Under the pieces are notes generated by a model. That model did no database searches. It saw only the letters and a program-made list of their open reading frames with translations, and had not been told where the DNA came from. The position numbers and the translations under genes are program-made. Shown here piece by piece: positions 11,960-23,998 of a stretch of DNA of 64,000 nucleotides. Each line of letters starts with the position of its first letter. Position 1 is the stretch's first letter. Source of the stretch: Cavia porcellus (taxonomy: Eukaryota > Chordata > Mammalia > Rodentia > Caviidae); NCBI RefSeq assembly GCF_034190915.1, contig NW_026947484.1, forward strand, positions 137,490,982-137,554,981, in the 5' to 3' direction.

Positions 11960-12455
11960 TAGAGAGAGCCAACAGTGGTTCAGTAATTCTACTCCTCAGA
12001 ACTTATCCTAAAGAAACAAGAGGATGCATCTCCAGGTAAGTTATGTTGACTAAAATTGATGTAATAGTGATGGTAAGTAATTAGAGATACATAAATATCC
12101 AATAATAGGAAACCAAGTGAATTAAGGTACATCATTAGTGACAATACTATGCAGTTGTAAAAAGTCTTACCATAAAATATTTATTTGTGTGAGAAACATT
12201 CATAAAACCAGTATGTGGAAAGTACTTTCTAGAATAATATGTATGCTATAAAACTATTAGGGATGTGAATATGCACACAGATGAAGAAGAAATTAGAAGA
12301 ACATGTTAATAGTGATGCTCCAACATTAGACTTCATACAGATTGTTATGGGCTTGTTATGTTTTGTTGTATTTGCAGTTTTCTGTGTTTTCCAATTTTTC
12401 CACAATGATCCAATATTATTCTGGTGAAACAAAAATAGGAAAACATTTTAAAATA
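11960..12455 (+). mobile_element. Ancient L1M 3' end
   Basis: The text matches the old L1M/L1ME pattern: ORF2 C-terminal remnants (taattctactcctcagaac), the region that codes the YY.AIKK-like block, then gttttctgtgttttccaatt and an A-rich end. It is non-coding. Confidence 0.6.
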
Positions 12456-12464
12456 GAAAATACT

Positions 12465-12502
<38 letters not shown>

Positions 12503-12547
12503 GCTCTCTCTCTCTCTCTTTCTCTCCCTCCCTTCCTTCTTTCTTTC
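12465..12547. repeat. (CT)n microsatellite
   Basis: A run of CT dinucleotides interrupted by one TAG, grading into CCTT/CTTT. It forms the T-rich end of the adjacent antisense ID SINE. Confidence 0.95.
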
Positions 12548-12632
12548 TGTGCTGAGTATCTAACCCAGTGCCTCACACAGGCTAGGAACTTTAGAAAAGT
12601 GTTCTACCACTGAGCTGTATCCCCAGCCCTTG
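12548..12632 (-). mobile_element. ID-like SINE, antisense
   Basis: The plus strand reads tctaacccagtgcctcacac then ccactgagctgtatccccag, the reverse complement of the ID body. Confidence 0.9.
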
Positions 12633-12639
12633 AGGATAC

Positions 12640-13140
12640 AGATAACATTCTTTACATTCGACCTCTCTTAGACGATCAAAACACTGGCATCTCTCTATCT
12701 GATGCTCCCGTGAAGCTGTAAAAACAGTTTCCTAGGTCACTGGCTTTCCCTCCCAGTAGCAATCTCACAGTAAGAGTGAACATGTGCCAGAAATTATACA
12801 CGATTTGTTTTTCTTCGTTAAGTGAGAAAATATGCTTCTCATAACTCAATATGCTGTTCACAAGCTGCCCCCTGATCAGAGAGAAGCACTAGGTGGGCAG
12901 CACCAGCAGCCCGAGGAATTTCCATGTGCACTGAACGCTCCCATTGCAGTCTGACACCTTTTGGGATGCCGCTAAAAGCTACCATCTTGCAACTCACTGT
13001 TTACAGTTGTATTTGCTATATGAGTCGAAAACTGTGAGACTAGCAGAATTCTCTGCATATACTAAATGTAAGTCCCATATTTTTTGCCTTAGAAAATAAG
13101 CATTTATCTTCTTACAACACAGTTTTTAAACTAAGTGGAG
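12640..13140. other. Anonymous DNA, no gene seen
   Basis: No recognisable repeat or exon. Confidence 0.4.
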
Positions 13141-13143
13141 GGC

Positions 13144-13230
13144 AGAAGGTGTGGCTCAATGGTAGAGCAATTGCTAACACACGTGAGGTCCTGGATTCCA
13201 TCCTTGCTACTATGAAAGACAAAAAAGCAG
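13144..13230 (+). mobile_element. ID-like SINE
   Basis: gtgtggctcaatggtagagc and gaggtcctggattccatcct preserve the tRNA-like A and B boxes. A short A-rich tail follows. Confidence 0.85.
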
Positions 13231-13234
13231 AACA

Positions 13235-14100
13235 TTTCATTAACCTATAAATTTGTCTGTTGGAAAATATCAATCTAGAAATCTAGCCAGATATATAAAT
13301 TTTTATCAAATTCAGGTCCTTCTGTTCACTAGATTTATATTTGTTTCAAAGTTTTAGATTTATTCTGTAGTTTAAACACAGAAGTTTTAAAACCAGAAAA
13401 TTTCTTTCTGGTTTCCCAAGAGCCAAGATCTTGAGAGCTTTCAATATCAATCTTTCTCATAACAATAGTACACTTCCCTAATACTTGAAACTATTATTTC
13501 TTAGACTTTTAAAATAAAGCTAGTGAAATATGGCATTTCAGGTTTGGAGTTTAAGTTTGCTGGAAAGTCAGTTTCCCAAACTCCTGACAAAGTGTTGCAA
13601 CCCAGCCGTTCACCTAAGATGATTTTCTTCATGAGACCCCTGTTGCCATCAGCCCAAGCACCCAGCTTCCCCAGCAGCTCCAAAAACAATCTTATTATTG
13701 AAAATAAAATAACATTTTTTGATAAACAAGAAAAGAATATAGATATCGAAGGCAATTAGACCTAGAGACTCTATTTTTTATTACCTTTGATATGCTGCAT
13801 TAAACAGATGTGATCAGGGGTAACAGCAAAACAGCTGATCTCCGGGAGAGTTAGTAAGGAACCCCACGATCCTAGCGGAGTCCTGCCATAAACCTGAAAC
13901 CTCAACCTCATTTCTTTGCTCATCTGAAAATCATTTTCAAAGATGATTTAATTTCCTTTTACCTGCTGGTTTTGCACACCTCTTAATCATCCTCTCAAAT
14001 GTCCTCTTTTACTTTCTCATAGTATTTGAAACCCTAATTGATTCAGTTGCAAAACAGAGAAGATAAAACCCGCCTTACTCTATTGTTGACAAGATTAAAT
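13235..14100. other. Anonymous DNA, no gene seen
   Basis: Overlapping open frames of about 80 codons on both strands (13501-13759) show no motif. No gene is claimed. Confidence 0.4.
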
Positions 14101-14109
14101 TTGCTCTTG

Positions 14110-14545
14110 CTAATCTTCCTCCTTTTGATCCCTGCACTGTTTCCGTTTTCCTCCTTCCAGCCCCCACCCCATCTCATAGTCTTTTCCCTTTGCTGGAATC
14201 TTCTTCTCATCTCTTTTTTTGGTTAATTCCCACTCAGAATGGAAACTATCTTCTCAAAAAACAGCCTATCTAACCACCCCCTGCCAGCACCACCATTAAG
14301 ACTGGATTAGAAGAAATCCCAAGGCATTTGAAAATTGGCCTACCGTACTGTGCTAAGTGTGTGTGTGTTTGTCCATATCTCCTAGCCTGTGCTTTAAATG
14401 ATGTAAGCCTTTATAATCTTATCCATAATGGTCATTCCTAGAGCCTATGGTTCCAGTACATGTTCAATGAATATTTGTTAAAGAAATAAATAGCAAATGC
14501 AAAACTTCTAAAGATGCTTGATAAATATTTGTTAAATAAATTAGC
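14110..14545 (+). mobile_element. L2-like LINE 3' end
   Basis: C/T-rich text with gctggaatcttcttctcatc, ending in tgttcaatgaatatttgtta, which is the characteristic L2 terminus. A second, partly duplicated terminus (gcttgataaatatttgttaa) lies at 14517-14540. Confidence 0.6.
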
Positions 14546-14549
14546 AGTA

Positions 14550-14981
14550 TATGCAGACCTCCTAGAAGAATGCTGGCAAACAGAGGAACTTAGTGTTGAA
14601 GGTTGTGAATATGATACAGTGGGCTCTGAGGCAATAAACTATTGACCAAGACATTTAAAATGTCAATGTACATTCCTTGTAGGCTCCCTAGAACCTGAAC
14701 TCAAGAGATGTGAAGAATTTGGCATGTACGACCATTGGTTTCAAGACTTCTGACTATTTTAAAGTACAAGATACATGGGTGTTGATGCTCTTTTTGAGTT
14801 CCAGTGGGGAAGGCAGCCTCTCATTTAAAGGTCTAGATGTGCCTGGAAGTTTAAGAGAGCTACATGTTGCCATTGATATCATTTCCATGATCATCATTTG
14901 CATTTTATCATGTGAGATCCTCAAGGCAGTTCTAGGAAGCCCATGAATTATCCTTACTTAATAAATAAAAAGTTGTAGCTT
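14550..14981. other. Anonymous DNA, no gene seen
   Basis: Pre-insertion flank of the element that follows. No repeat was identified. Confidence 0.4.
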
Positions 14982-14995
14982 GAAAAAACTAACAT
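14982..14995 (+). repeat. Target-site duplication, left
   Basis: gaaaaaactaacat, repeated exactly at 18136-18149 after the poly(A) end of the element. The T-rich minus strand at the site suits L1 endonuclease cleavage. Confidence 0.95.
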
Positions 14996-15740
14996 GGACT
15001 TCCGGGAGAACATGGCAGACAGATAGCAGCAGCTACAGAGGCTCTCTGAAACACCCAGCTTAGAATTCAGGAATGGTGCTGAGTAAGGAATCATAAACAA
15101 GAGGAGATATGCCCTGGTGACCCAAGAAAGAACTGGGCTGAGAGAAACCAACTGGGAATGCAATCCTGGTGCTATAACAGGAACAGATAAAGCCTCAGCA
15201 TGGAAGCTGGAGCCTGCGCCATTGGAAGCCGCGATGTGGGTTTCCCGCCATCGCGTCTGCGTCTGCATCAGCTTGGCAGGGAGAGAGATGCACAGAAGCT
15301 CTGAGAATGGGAATCGGTGAATGGAGTTGAAAGTGGGACAGGCGGGGAGCCTAGCATCCACCTCCGGTGAGTGAGGGAAAACTGGGTCTCTTCCATGGTC
15401 TAAGAGACTCCAACAGAGGACATTCTGGGACTGGGCAGACTTGTGGGAAGAGGGCGCTGCAGTGACTTCAGTCACCAATCCCCCTCTCAAGCGGGATTGG
15501 TGAGCAGTGCCTAGCCCACGTGACGCTGTTGGCTGAGACCCAGTAGGCTAGCACAGCCCAGGTCCCAGCTCCTGAAGGTGACCTGGAGGGGCGGGCACCG
15601 CATAGACTGCCTGGTCTGCAACTTCCTAGTGTGCTGCAGTGGGCGGGAACACCTAGCCGGCGCAATTCAATCAGACTGTGACTGACAGGGAAGGAAGCTG
15701 GGCCTCCTATATATGCTTGCATATATAAGGAACAAAGAAT
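14996..15740 (+). promoter_or_regulatory. 5' UTR/internal promoter of HAL1-like element
   Basis: The element opens with ggacttccgggagaacatgg: an ETS-type cttccgg (14999-15005) and a YY1-type aacatggc (15009-15016) within the first 21 bases. YY1 sites at the very start set initiation in human L1. The region is G/C-rich with several CpGs and shows no tandem monomers, unlike the other 5' UTRs in the window. A TATA-like tatata pair lies at 15710-15727, just before the ORF1 start. Confidence 0.6.
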
Positions 15741-16757
15741 ATGGGAAGAGGCAGCAACAAAAAAGGGTCCTTGGCCCCCAATCCTGAGAAAGAGGCAACA
15801 GCAGACACAGCACCAATAGACATAAAGCACTATCTCAAGAGCCTCATAGACAAGTTCAGGAATGAAGTTATTAATGACCTGAAGCTAGACATAAGCAGAA
15901 TAGTTAGAGAAATGCTAAGCACCACCCAAGAAAAAACAGATGGTGGGATGGAAGAACAGAAAAAGAGGGGAGAATTGTTTAATGGAGAAAATAGAGAAAG
16001 CATAGAATACGTGAAGCAAGTTCAAAGAGATTACCAAGAAACTAAAAAGTCTATCAAAAACTGGCATAACAGCTTGAAAGAAACTAAGGACAGATTATCT
16101 GAACTGTAGGGCAGATTTGTAATATGGGAGCATGAAATGAAAAACTTCTTAAAAATAACAAAGAAACAAACAGCAATAATACAAAGACTAGAAGATGATA
16201 AGAGGGTCTATAACTTAAGAATTAAGAACATAAAAGAAGAAGTAGGGACACAAACAAATGAACTACAAAAGCTACTCACAGAAATAATCCAGGAGAATTT
16301 TCCGAATTTAGCAAAAGGTAAAGATACTCAGTTGTATGAAGCATACAGGAGCCCAGCCACCTACAACCCAAACAGAGCAACACCCAGGCATATAATAATT
16401 AAAATTCCAGAAATCCAATACAAGAACAGAATACTAAAAGCCGTCAGAGACAAGAAACAGATCACTTACAAGGGAACACCCATCAGAATTACAGCAGACT
16501 TCTCGGCACAAACCATCAAATCATGAAGAGCGTGGGGGGAAATAATTCAAGCTTTGAAAGATAATAATCTCCAGCTAAGATTGATATATCCTGCACAACT
16601 ATCCCTGGAAATTGATGGAAAAACAAGGTGCTTCCAGGATAAGGAGGAACTAGGGGAATATGCAACCACCAATTCAACTCTACAGAGAATACTGCAAGAT
16701 ATTCTAAAAAAGAAAAATATGAAGAATACAGAAGTAGCGGCAGAAAGGCCACAATGA
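15741..16757 (+). pseudogene. L1 ORF1p-type nucleic-acid-binding protein, two stops
   Basis: A single continuous frame of 338 codons with no frameshift, broken only by TAG at 16107-16109 and TGA at 16524-16526. L1 ORF1p is a trimeric RNA-binding chaperone that coats L1 RNA in cytoplasmic particles. The N-terminal half is charged and heptad-like (coiled coil). The middle has the RRM region (NLRIKNIKEE..., then RHIIIKIPEIQYKNR). The C-terminal domain has [13 protein letters not shown] and LRLIYPAQLS. The length matches normal ORF1p (about 340-370 residues). The second stop replaces the first R of the conserved S-R-R-A-W motif, as a CGA-to-TGA change would. A 338-codon frame with just two point stops implies recent insertion. 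Confidence 0.9.
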
Positions 16758-16837
16758 ATGGAGCAGAAAACAAAATGAAGAAGACAAACTGACAACTAAT
16801 GACAGAAAAAGAGCTCAACAGAAATGAGGCAGAGAAG

Positions 16838-18120
16838 ATTGGATGATAGGAACAGCTACTTTGGAGAAAATGACATCTTAATAGGTAATACTGATTTAGT
16901 ATCATCTTGTTTTGAAGTCTCATCAAGCTTTTGTTCTTCTGTCTCCATTGATCTAAACAGGTGGTATCTTATTGGATTTTATTATATATGATAGTATAAG
17001 CAAAACTTTTTATAAACAAGGAGATTATACAGAAACCATTGTTTATTTTCTGTTAGTTGATTCTAAATACCCTGTAATACTGTCATTCTCTTGAATGGTT
17101 TTACATTGTTTTGATATATTTGATGCTACAGTATACGAAGTTATGCTCAAAGATTTCAAGGAAAGAGACAATATGGTAACTACTTTTATGTTGGGATAAT
17201 CTTGTGGTGAAACACTATTTTGTTTAAATGGTTATGTTTTGATCTGCGCTGATTTGCTGTTATGCCCTCTTTTATCTCAATCTCCATTTTATTATTTACT
17301 TTTTTTATCCTTTTAATTAAGGGAAAATAAATTAAAAATAGCAGGATATATTATAGTAACTCACTTTGACTTTCCATTATCTTGAGTTAAAGCCCTGTAT
17401 TGCTCTCACCATCTTGTTTTGACTGATGATCCTCTATTCTGTTTTGCTTGATAGTACCAGGTTCGAAAGTTTAGGCAACAGCTGTGAAGATAGTGGGATT
17501 CATTTTGATGCCCATTCTGGTTGACTATTATCTACTTTTGAAGACCTATAATGTCTCCAATGTTTTGGTTTTGTTGGTTTTGTTCTTTACTGTTTTGTTC
17601 AATTTTATTATAACTAATGATATAGACAATTTTATTAGAGATAGCGGGAGGCAGTATGGTAACCATTGTTGATCACCTAATATTATGCTTTTACATTATC
17701 TACTACGTCCACCCTTTTGATTTGACTGACTCTGTTCTGTTATGTCACATTTGGTTCTACTCTCTTCCAAAAAAGTAATAAGAACTGTGGGAGCAACAAA
17801 ACCCAAAATGTGTAATTGTCATTGTACAAAAGAGAGGAAAAGAAAGTGCTCTAAACTATATAACTGCATGTATATTTAAGTGTATAAGATAGATAATGAT
17901 ATTACTGAGTTTTGTTGGATCATTGAACAGAACTGTTTACAGTCTCACTGTTGGAATGTCCACTTTATAAGCTTTAATTTTGTAACTTGAACAATTGTTT
18001 CTGAGATGACAAAATGTAGCCCATTAACTAGTGATTTCCTGCTGTTTATTTTTTTCTGTAAATCTGTATAACTTGTACCCTTTCTCTGCTTTTTTTTTCT
18101 TTTTCTCCTTAAATAAAATT
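16838..18120 (+). repeat. 3' UTR of ~150-bp units (HAL1-like element)
   Basis: Recurring anchors near 16908, 17065, 17208, 17390, 17537 and 17690 mark about six decayed units of the same family as 6465-7540. They are followed by ~300 bp of unit-free sequence and an A-rich tail with aaataaaat. Confidence 0.8.
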
Positions 18121-18135
18121 AAAAAAAAAAAGAAA

Positions 18136-18149
18136 GAAAAAACTAACAT
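18136..18149 (+). repeat. Target-site duplication, right
   Basis: Exact copy of 14982-14995. Confidence 0.95.
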
Positions 18150-19040
18150 AGTGTTACACATGATAAATTTGGAAAGGGACATCAAATCAGACACCTCTGA
18201 TTATAAATTTCATCTATTTTGTTGCCACAGAGAAGTAGCAGTATCCATGTCCCACCCTTTTCCCATTGCTGCCAAGGTATTCTATTTACATTATTAAGAT
18301 TATTTGGCTTTTAGAGAACAAGTGAGCTGTGAGGATCTGAATGACAACCTGATTTGCTCAGGGTTTACCAGTGTTTGCTCTGCCAGTCAACCTAAGTCAA
18401 GAGCCTTTCTTCCACTTCCTCATGAAAAATCAAAAGGATTTGTTCTTACCTTTATTGGTAACTGAGTGTTCACGGCAGTTCTCCTGAGAATCTGAGAATA
18501 TTTTTTATGTCCATGCTGACTCTGGGCAATGCTTTCCATGGTAGGGGTACAAAGCCGTCAGGCCCCTAACTACAATTAACTCCTTCAATTAGCTCTGTCC
18601 TCTCCTAGTGAAGTAAGTAACACCCATCCTTTTAACTCCCATCTTCAATTAGCCTGAAATACCATGATAATTGTTACTCATACTGAACAGATGTCAGGTG
18701 ATTAGGTTAGATTTGTCAAATAGTGTCAAAATACCTCATCACTTAGCAGAATATAGATTATATGGATGACCGTGTGAAGAGCACTGATAGCATGTGACTG
18801 ACAGACAACCCTTTTAAAGCTCTCTCAGAGAAAGAACTGTGGACAGTGTGCTAGTGGAGTGAAAACAGGGAGAAAAACAGAAACCGTGAAAGCACTGACT
18901 TAGCCCTGCCTGCTTTTTCTCTCTTATCTTCCCTCGCCCCTTGTCACCTTACAGGTAGACAAATACCACAGTTTCTGGCAACCTTGCAGCTTCCTTCTAT
19001 CCCAAATTACACCTCCCTCTTCCTATTTCCTGCTCCACCT
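18150..19040. other. Anonymous DNA, no gene seen
   Basis: Unique-looking DNA between two L1-type insertions. I see no exon or named repeat. Confidence 0.4.
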
Positions 19041-19047
19041 CCACAAA

Positions 19048-19056
<9 letters not shown>
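19041..19056 (+). repeat. Target-site duplication of full-length L1, left
   Basis: ccacaaatgtcttctt, repeated exactly at 25827-25842. The poly(T) run, which is the poly(A) tail of a minus-strand element, starts directly after it. Confidence 0.97.
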
Positions 19057-19078
<22 letters not shown>

Positions 19079-19082
19079 TTTT

Positions 19083-20139
19083 ATTTAAGAGGAAAAAGAG
19101 AAAAACACAAAACAAAACAAAGCAGTGTAAGGTTACACATAATACATAACTACAAAAAAAAAACATAACAGTAAGAAATCACCTGTTAATAGATTACATA
19201 ATATCATCTTGGAAATAGTTGCTCAAATCACAGTATCAAAGAATACAAAGTAGACATTCAAACGGAGAGACTGCAAACAGCTGTGTTCAATGATCCAAAA
19301 ACATTAATATAGTCAGCTATTTAACATCCCTAAACACACTTGTTGTTATATCCGTTAGAGCTCTTTTTTTTTTCCCCTCCCTCTCTTTTTTATAACAAAA
19401 TTTATACATTTTGGATTTTATTACTCCTCAGTTCTCATTACTCTCTTGGGGGGGAGAGAATAAAGTCAAATATGGCAAAACAAAGCTGTAAGTCCAAACC
19501 AAGGATAGACATAGCACATGATGTAGAACAGAGTACAAGGTCATCAACAATGGTTATCAACATTGTCTCTTGTTTCCTTAAAAGGAATTGTCCATCTCAT
19601 TAGATATTATAAAGCCGGACAAAACAGTGGAGAACAAGACCAATAAAACTTAGGCATTGTGAACATTACAGGACTTCCAAAGGAGACAATAGTCAAACCA
19701 GAATGGGCATCTTTGTGAATCTTATTGCCTTCAAATTAGTTGCCTATACCTTCAAACTTGCTACTATCGCACAGAATGGAACAGAGTCTAATCAGTCAAA
19801 ACAAGATCTTGGGAGTATTACAGGACTTCAAAACAAGTTAATAGGAGATCAAAAAGAGTTACTACTATATATCCTAATTTTTTAAGTTTTTCCCTTAATT
19901 AAAATAAACATAAGAAATAGCTAAATAATTTTTTTTTAAAGAATAGTAGTTACCATAGTGTCTGTCTTTTTCCTTAAAATATTTGGATAAAACTTCATAT
20001 ACTATAGCTTCAAATATTTCCATATCAAAAAGCCCAGAGTAAAGCCTTTCTAATTAATAAGTGAAAATTTTATAAGGCTTCAAGGCCACATAATGGGGAA
20101 TCATGATTATCACATATTTTTATATATTTGAATCATTAC
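19083..20139 (-). repeat. L1 3' UTR with degenerate ~150-bp units
   Basis: On the minus strand this repeats the T/G-rich unit blocks. On the plus strand, ttacaggacttcaaaacaag and related text recurs near 19668 and 19820, and gaatagtagttaccatagtg lies at 19940. The units are more diverged from one another here than in the other copies. Confidence 0.75.
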
Positions 20140-23100
20140 TTACATTAGGGAAACTATTCGGTATTCATACATGCGAGATTGATTTATTTCACTTATGAGT
20201 ATGGTCTCAAGCTGCGCCCATTTATTGATAAATATCTCAATGCGATCCTTCTTTATAGCTGAATAATACTCCATTGTATAGAAATACCACAACTTTTTTA
20301 TCCATTCCTCAGTTGATGGACACTTGGGTTGTTTCCAAGATCTGGCGATTACAAATTGTGCTGCTATAAACATAGGTGCACATATATCCCTGTGGTATGA
20401 TGCGTTCAGTTCTTCTGGGAATATGCCTAGAAGTGGAATAGCTGGAATAAATGGGATTTCCAATCCCAACTTTTTGAGAAACCTCCAGACAGATCTCCAC
20501 AAAGGCTGTACCAGTCTACACTCCCACCAACAGTGCAGGAGAGTTCCTTTTTCCCCACAGCCTCTCCAGCATTTGTTGTTGTTGGTTTTCTTGATCCTGG
20601 CCATTCTTTCAGGAGTGAGATGGTATCTCAGTGTGGTTTTAATTTGCATTTCTCTAATGACCAATGATGATGAGCATTTTTTCATGTATTTATTTGCCAT
20701 TTGCATTTCTTCATCTGAGAATTGCGTATTCATCTCAGATGCCCATTTTTGGATTGGATCTTTGAATTTTGAAGGTCTGAGTTTTTTTAATTCTTTATAT
20801 GTTTTAGACAAGAGTCCCTTGTCTGAGAGAGAGTTCACTAAAATCTTTTCCCAGTTTGTGGGTTTTCTTTTCACTATGCTGGAGATTTCTTTTGACATGC
20901 AAAAACTTTTTAATAAGAAGTGGTCCCAGTTATTGATTCTGGGAAGTATTTCCCGTGCAGTTTGAGTCCTATTCATGAATTCTCTACCTACTCCTATGTC
21001 TCCAAGGTTTCTACCCAATTTGTCTTCCAATAGATTTAGCGTTTCTGTTTTAATATTCAGATCTTTGACCCATTTAGATTTTAATTTAGTACATGGTGAT
21101 AGACATGGGTCTAGCTTTAGTTTTTGGCAAATGGAGAGCCAGTTTTTCCAGCACCATTTATTAAAGAGACTGTCGTTCTTCCAGTGAACCTGCTTGGCTC
21201 CTTTATCGAAGATAAGGTGGTTGAGTGTGTTTGTAGTTGTGGTTGTATCTTCTAATCTATTCCATTGATCTTCAGCTCTGTTTTGATTCCAATACCATGT
21301 TGATTTTACTACTGTTGCTTTGTAGTATAATTTCAAGTCAGGGATTGTGATGCCTCCTGCTTCGTCTTTGCTGCTTAGAATTGCTTTTGCGATTCTAGGT
21401 CTCTTCTGGTTCCAGATGAAATTTAGGAGTGATTTCTCTAGATCTATAAGGTATGTTGATGGTATTTCTATTGGGATTGCATTGAATCTGTATAAGAGTT
21501 TTGGGAGAATGGCCATCTTCACAATGTTTGTTCTTCCTATCCATGAGCAAGGGATGTCTTTCCATTTTCTGAGATCATCTTCAATTTCCTTTTTCAGTGT
21601 AATATAGTTTTCACTGTATAAGTCTTTCACTTCTTTCGTAAGAGTAATTCCTAAATATTTCATTTTTTTGCTTGCTAATGTGAATAGTCCAGTTTCCCTT
21701 ATTTCCCTCTCTGTGGTTTTGTTGTTTGTGTATAGGAATGCTATTGATTTCTGAGTATTGATTTTGTATCCAGCCACATTACTGAATTTATTTATTGTAT
21801 CTAAGAGTCTTTCAATGGAGCTTAGGGGGTCTTCTATGTAGAGTATCATGTCATCTGCAAACAATGACAACTTAACTTCTTCTTTTCCTATCTTTACCCC
21901 TTTTATTTCTCTTTCTTGCCTAATTGCTCTGGCTAGTACTTCCAGTACTATATTAAATAGGAGTGGTGATAAAGGACATCCTTGTCTTGTGCCTGATTTT
22001 AAAGTAAAGGCTTTCAATTTTTGGCCATTTACTATGATGCTGGCTGTTGGTTTGTCATAAATGGCCTTTATTATATTGAGGTAAAGACCATCTATTCCAA
22101 TTTTCTGTAGAGTTTTTATCATGAATAAATGTTGGACCTTATCGAAGGCTTTTTCTGCATCTATAGAAATGATCATGTGATTCTTATTTTTGGCTTTATT
22201 GATATGGTGAATTACATTTATTGATTTGCGTATATTGAACCATCCTTGCATTCCTGGGATGAATCCCACTTGGTCATGGTGTATAATCTTCTTGATGATT
22301 TGCTGGATCCTATTTGCCAATATTTTATTGAGGATTTTTGCATCTGTGTTCATTAGGGAGATCGGTCTATAGTTCTCTTTTTTAGTTGGGTCTTTCTCAG
22401 GTTTTGGTACTAGAGTGATATTTGCTTCCAGGAATGACTTAGGCAGGATTGCTTCCCTTTCAATTTCATTGAATAGTTTGAGGAGTGTCGGCATTAGGTC
22501 TTCTTTGTATTTCTTGTAGAATTCTGCAGTGAATCCATCTGGGCCTGGGCTCTTCTTGGTGGGTAAGGACTTAATTACATTTTCAATTTCAGTAACCGAG
22601 ATTGGGTTATTCAACAGTTTTACATCCTCTTGATCTAGCTTTGGCACTTCATATGCTTCTAAGAAACTGTCTATTTCTTCTGTGTTATCAAACTTTTGAG
22701 AGTAGAGGTTTTCAAAATAGGTGTTGATGATCTTCTGTATTTCTATTGGGTCTGTAGTGACTTCTCCTTTTTCATTTCTTATTGCATGAATTTGAGCTTT
22801 TTCTTCCCTTTTTTTAATAAGGTTGGCTAGGGGCTTATCGATTTTATTTATTCTTTCAAAGAACCAACTCTTTGATTTGTTGATCCTTTGGATTGTTTTC
22901 TTAGTCTCTATTGCATTGATTTCTGCTCTGATTTTTATAATTTCCTCTCTTCTTTTGGCTTTGGGCTTGACTTGCTCTTCCTTTTCTAGCTGTTTGAGGT
23001 GTAGCATCAAGTTATTTATTTGTATTCATTCTGTTTTCCTGATGTGGGAACTCAGTGCAATAAATTTTCCTCTCAGAACGGCTTTCATTGTATCCCACAG

Positions 23101-23979
23101 ATTCCGGTAAGTTGTATCTGCATTTTCATTTTCTTTTAGGTATTGTTTGATTTCTTCTTTAATTTCTTCTGTGACCCACTGATTACTCAAGAGTGTGTTA
23201 TTCAGTTTCCATGTGTTTGTGGGATTTTTGCAGTATCTTTTATCATTAATTTCTAATTTCAGAGCGCTGTGATCCGATAACATGCAAGGGATGATTTCAG
23301 CTCTTTTGCACTTGTTTAAATATGTTCTATGAGCTAATATATGGTCTATTTTAGAAAATGATCCATGTACTGCTGAGAAGAATGTGTATTCTGATGTTGT
23401 TGGGTGGAACATTCTGTATATGTCTATCAAACCCATTTGTTCACAGGTATGATTCAGTTCTGTTATTTCTTTACTCATTTTCTGTCTGGTCGATCTGTCC
23501 CTTGGTGTCAATGGCGTATTAAGGTCTCCCATTACAATTGTGTTACTGATAATTTGAGTTTTCATTTCTGTTAATAATTGTTTTATATAACTGGGCACTC
23601 TGGAGTTTGGTGCGTATATATTTAAGATAGTTATCTCTTCCTCTTGGAGTTTTCCCCTTACGAGTATGTAGTGACCTTCTTTGTCCTTTATGGTCATTGT
23701 TGGTTTAAAGTTCACGTTGTCTGCAAACAGAATGGCTACTCCTGCCTTTTTTTGGATTCCTGCTGCATGAAGAATTGTTTTCCATCCTTTGACTTTCAGT
23801 CTGTGAGTATCCTTCTGGGTTAGATGGGTTTCCTGTAAACAGCATATGGTTGGATTTTGTTTCTTGATCCATTCTGCTAGTCTGTTTCTTTTGATTGGTG
23901 CATTGAGACCATTTACATTAATGGTTATTACTGTTAAATGTTGTTTAATTGTAGGATTCTTATCTCTCTGCTGTTGCAT
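20140..23979 (-). pseudogene. L1 ORF2: endonuclease-reverse transcriptase, one nonsense codon
   Basis: ORF2p nicks target DNA and reverse-transcribes L1 RNA. The frame runs 1,279 codons plus stop, the usual length, with one in-frame TGA at 23026-23028 (codon 318), probably from CGA. It follows R-K-T-E, and the next ATG (23010) stays in frame. The endonuclease half (residues 1-240) keeps N21, E50 (LQETH), Y122, D152/N154 (GDLN), D212 and D236-H237 (SDH). Beyond the stop, numbering from the ATG at 23010, come the RT motifs SIDAEKAFD (282-290), TRQGCPLSP (341-349) and FADD (384-387), and the C-x3-C-x7-H-x4-C motif (814-831). ORF2 starts 19 bp after the ORF1 stop codon. As it stands it would make only an endonuclease-length fragment. 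Confidence 0.96.
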
Positions 23980-23998
23980 CTTTATCTTTCTGTTCTGT

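Larger units (their letters stand above)
14996..18135 (+). mobile_element. Complete ORF1-only L1 derivative (HAL1-like)
   Basis: A 3.14-kb insertion bounded by a perfect 14-bp TSD and ending in an A-rich tail, so both ends are intact. It has a 745-bp 5' UTR, a full-length ORF1 (338 codons), about 80 bp of linker, and then directly the 150-bp-unit 3' UTR of the L1s in this window. No endonuclease or reverse-transcriptase sequence lies between ORF1 and the 3' UTR. Half-L1 (HAL1) elements with this plan are known in mammals and must borrow ORF2p. Whether this belongs to a named HAL1 family or arose anew from the local L1 lineage cannot be told here. The close sharing of the 3' UTR favours derivation from that lineage. 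Confidence 0.88.
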
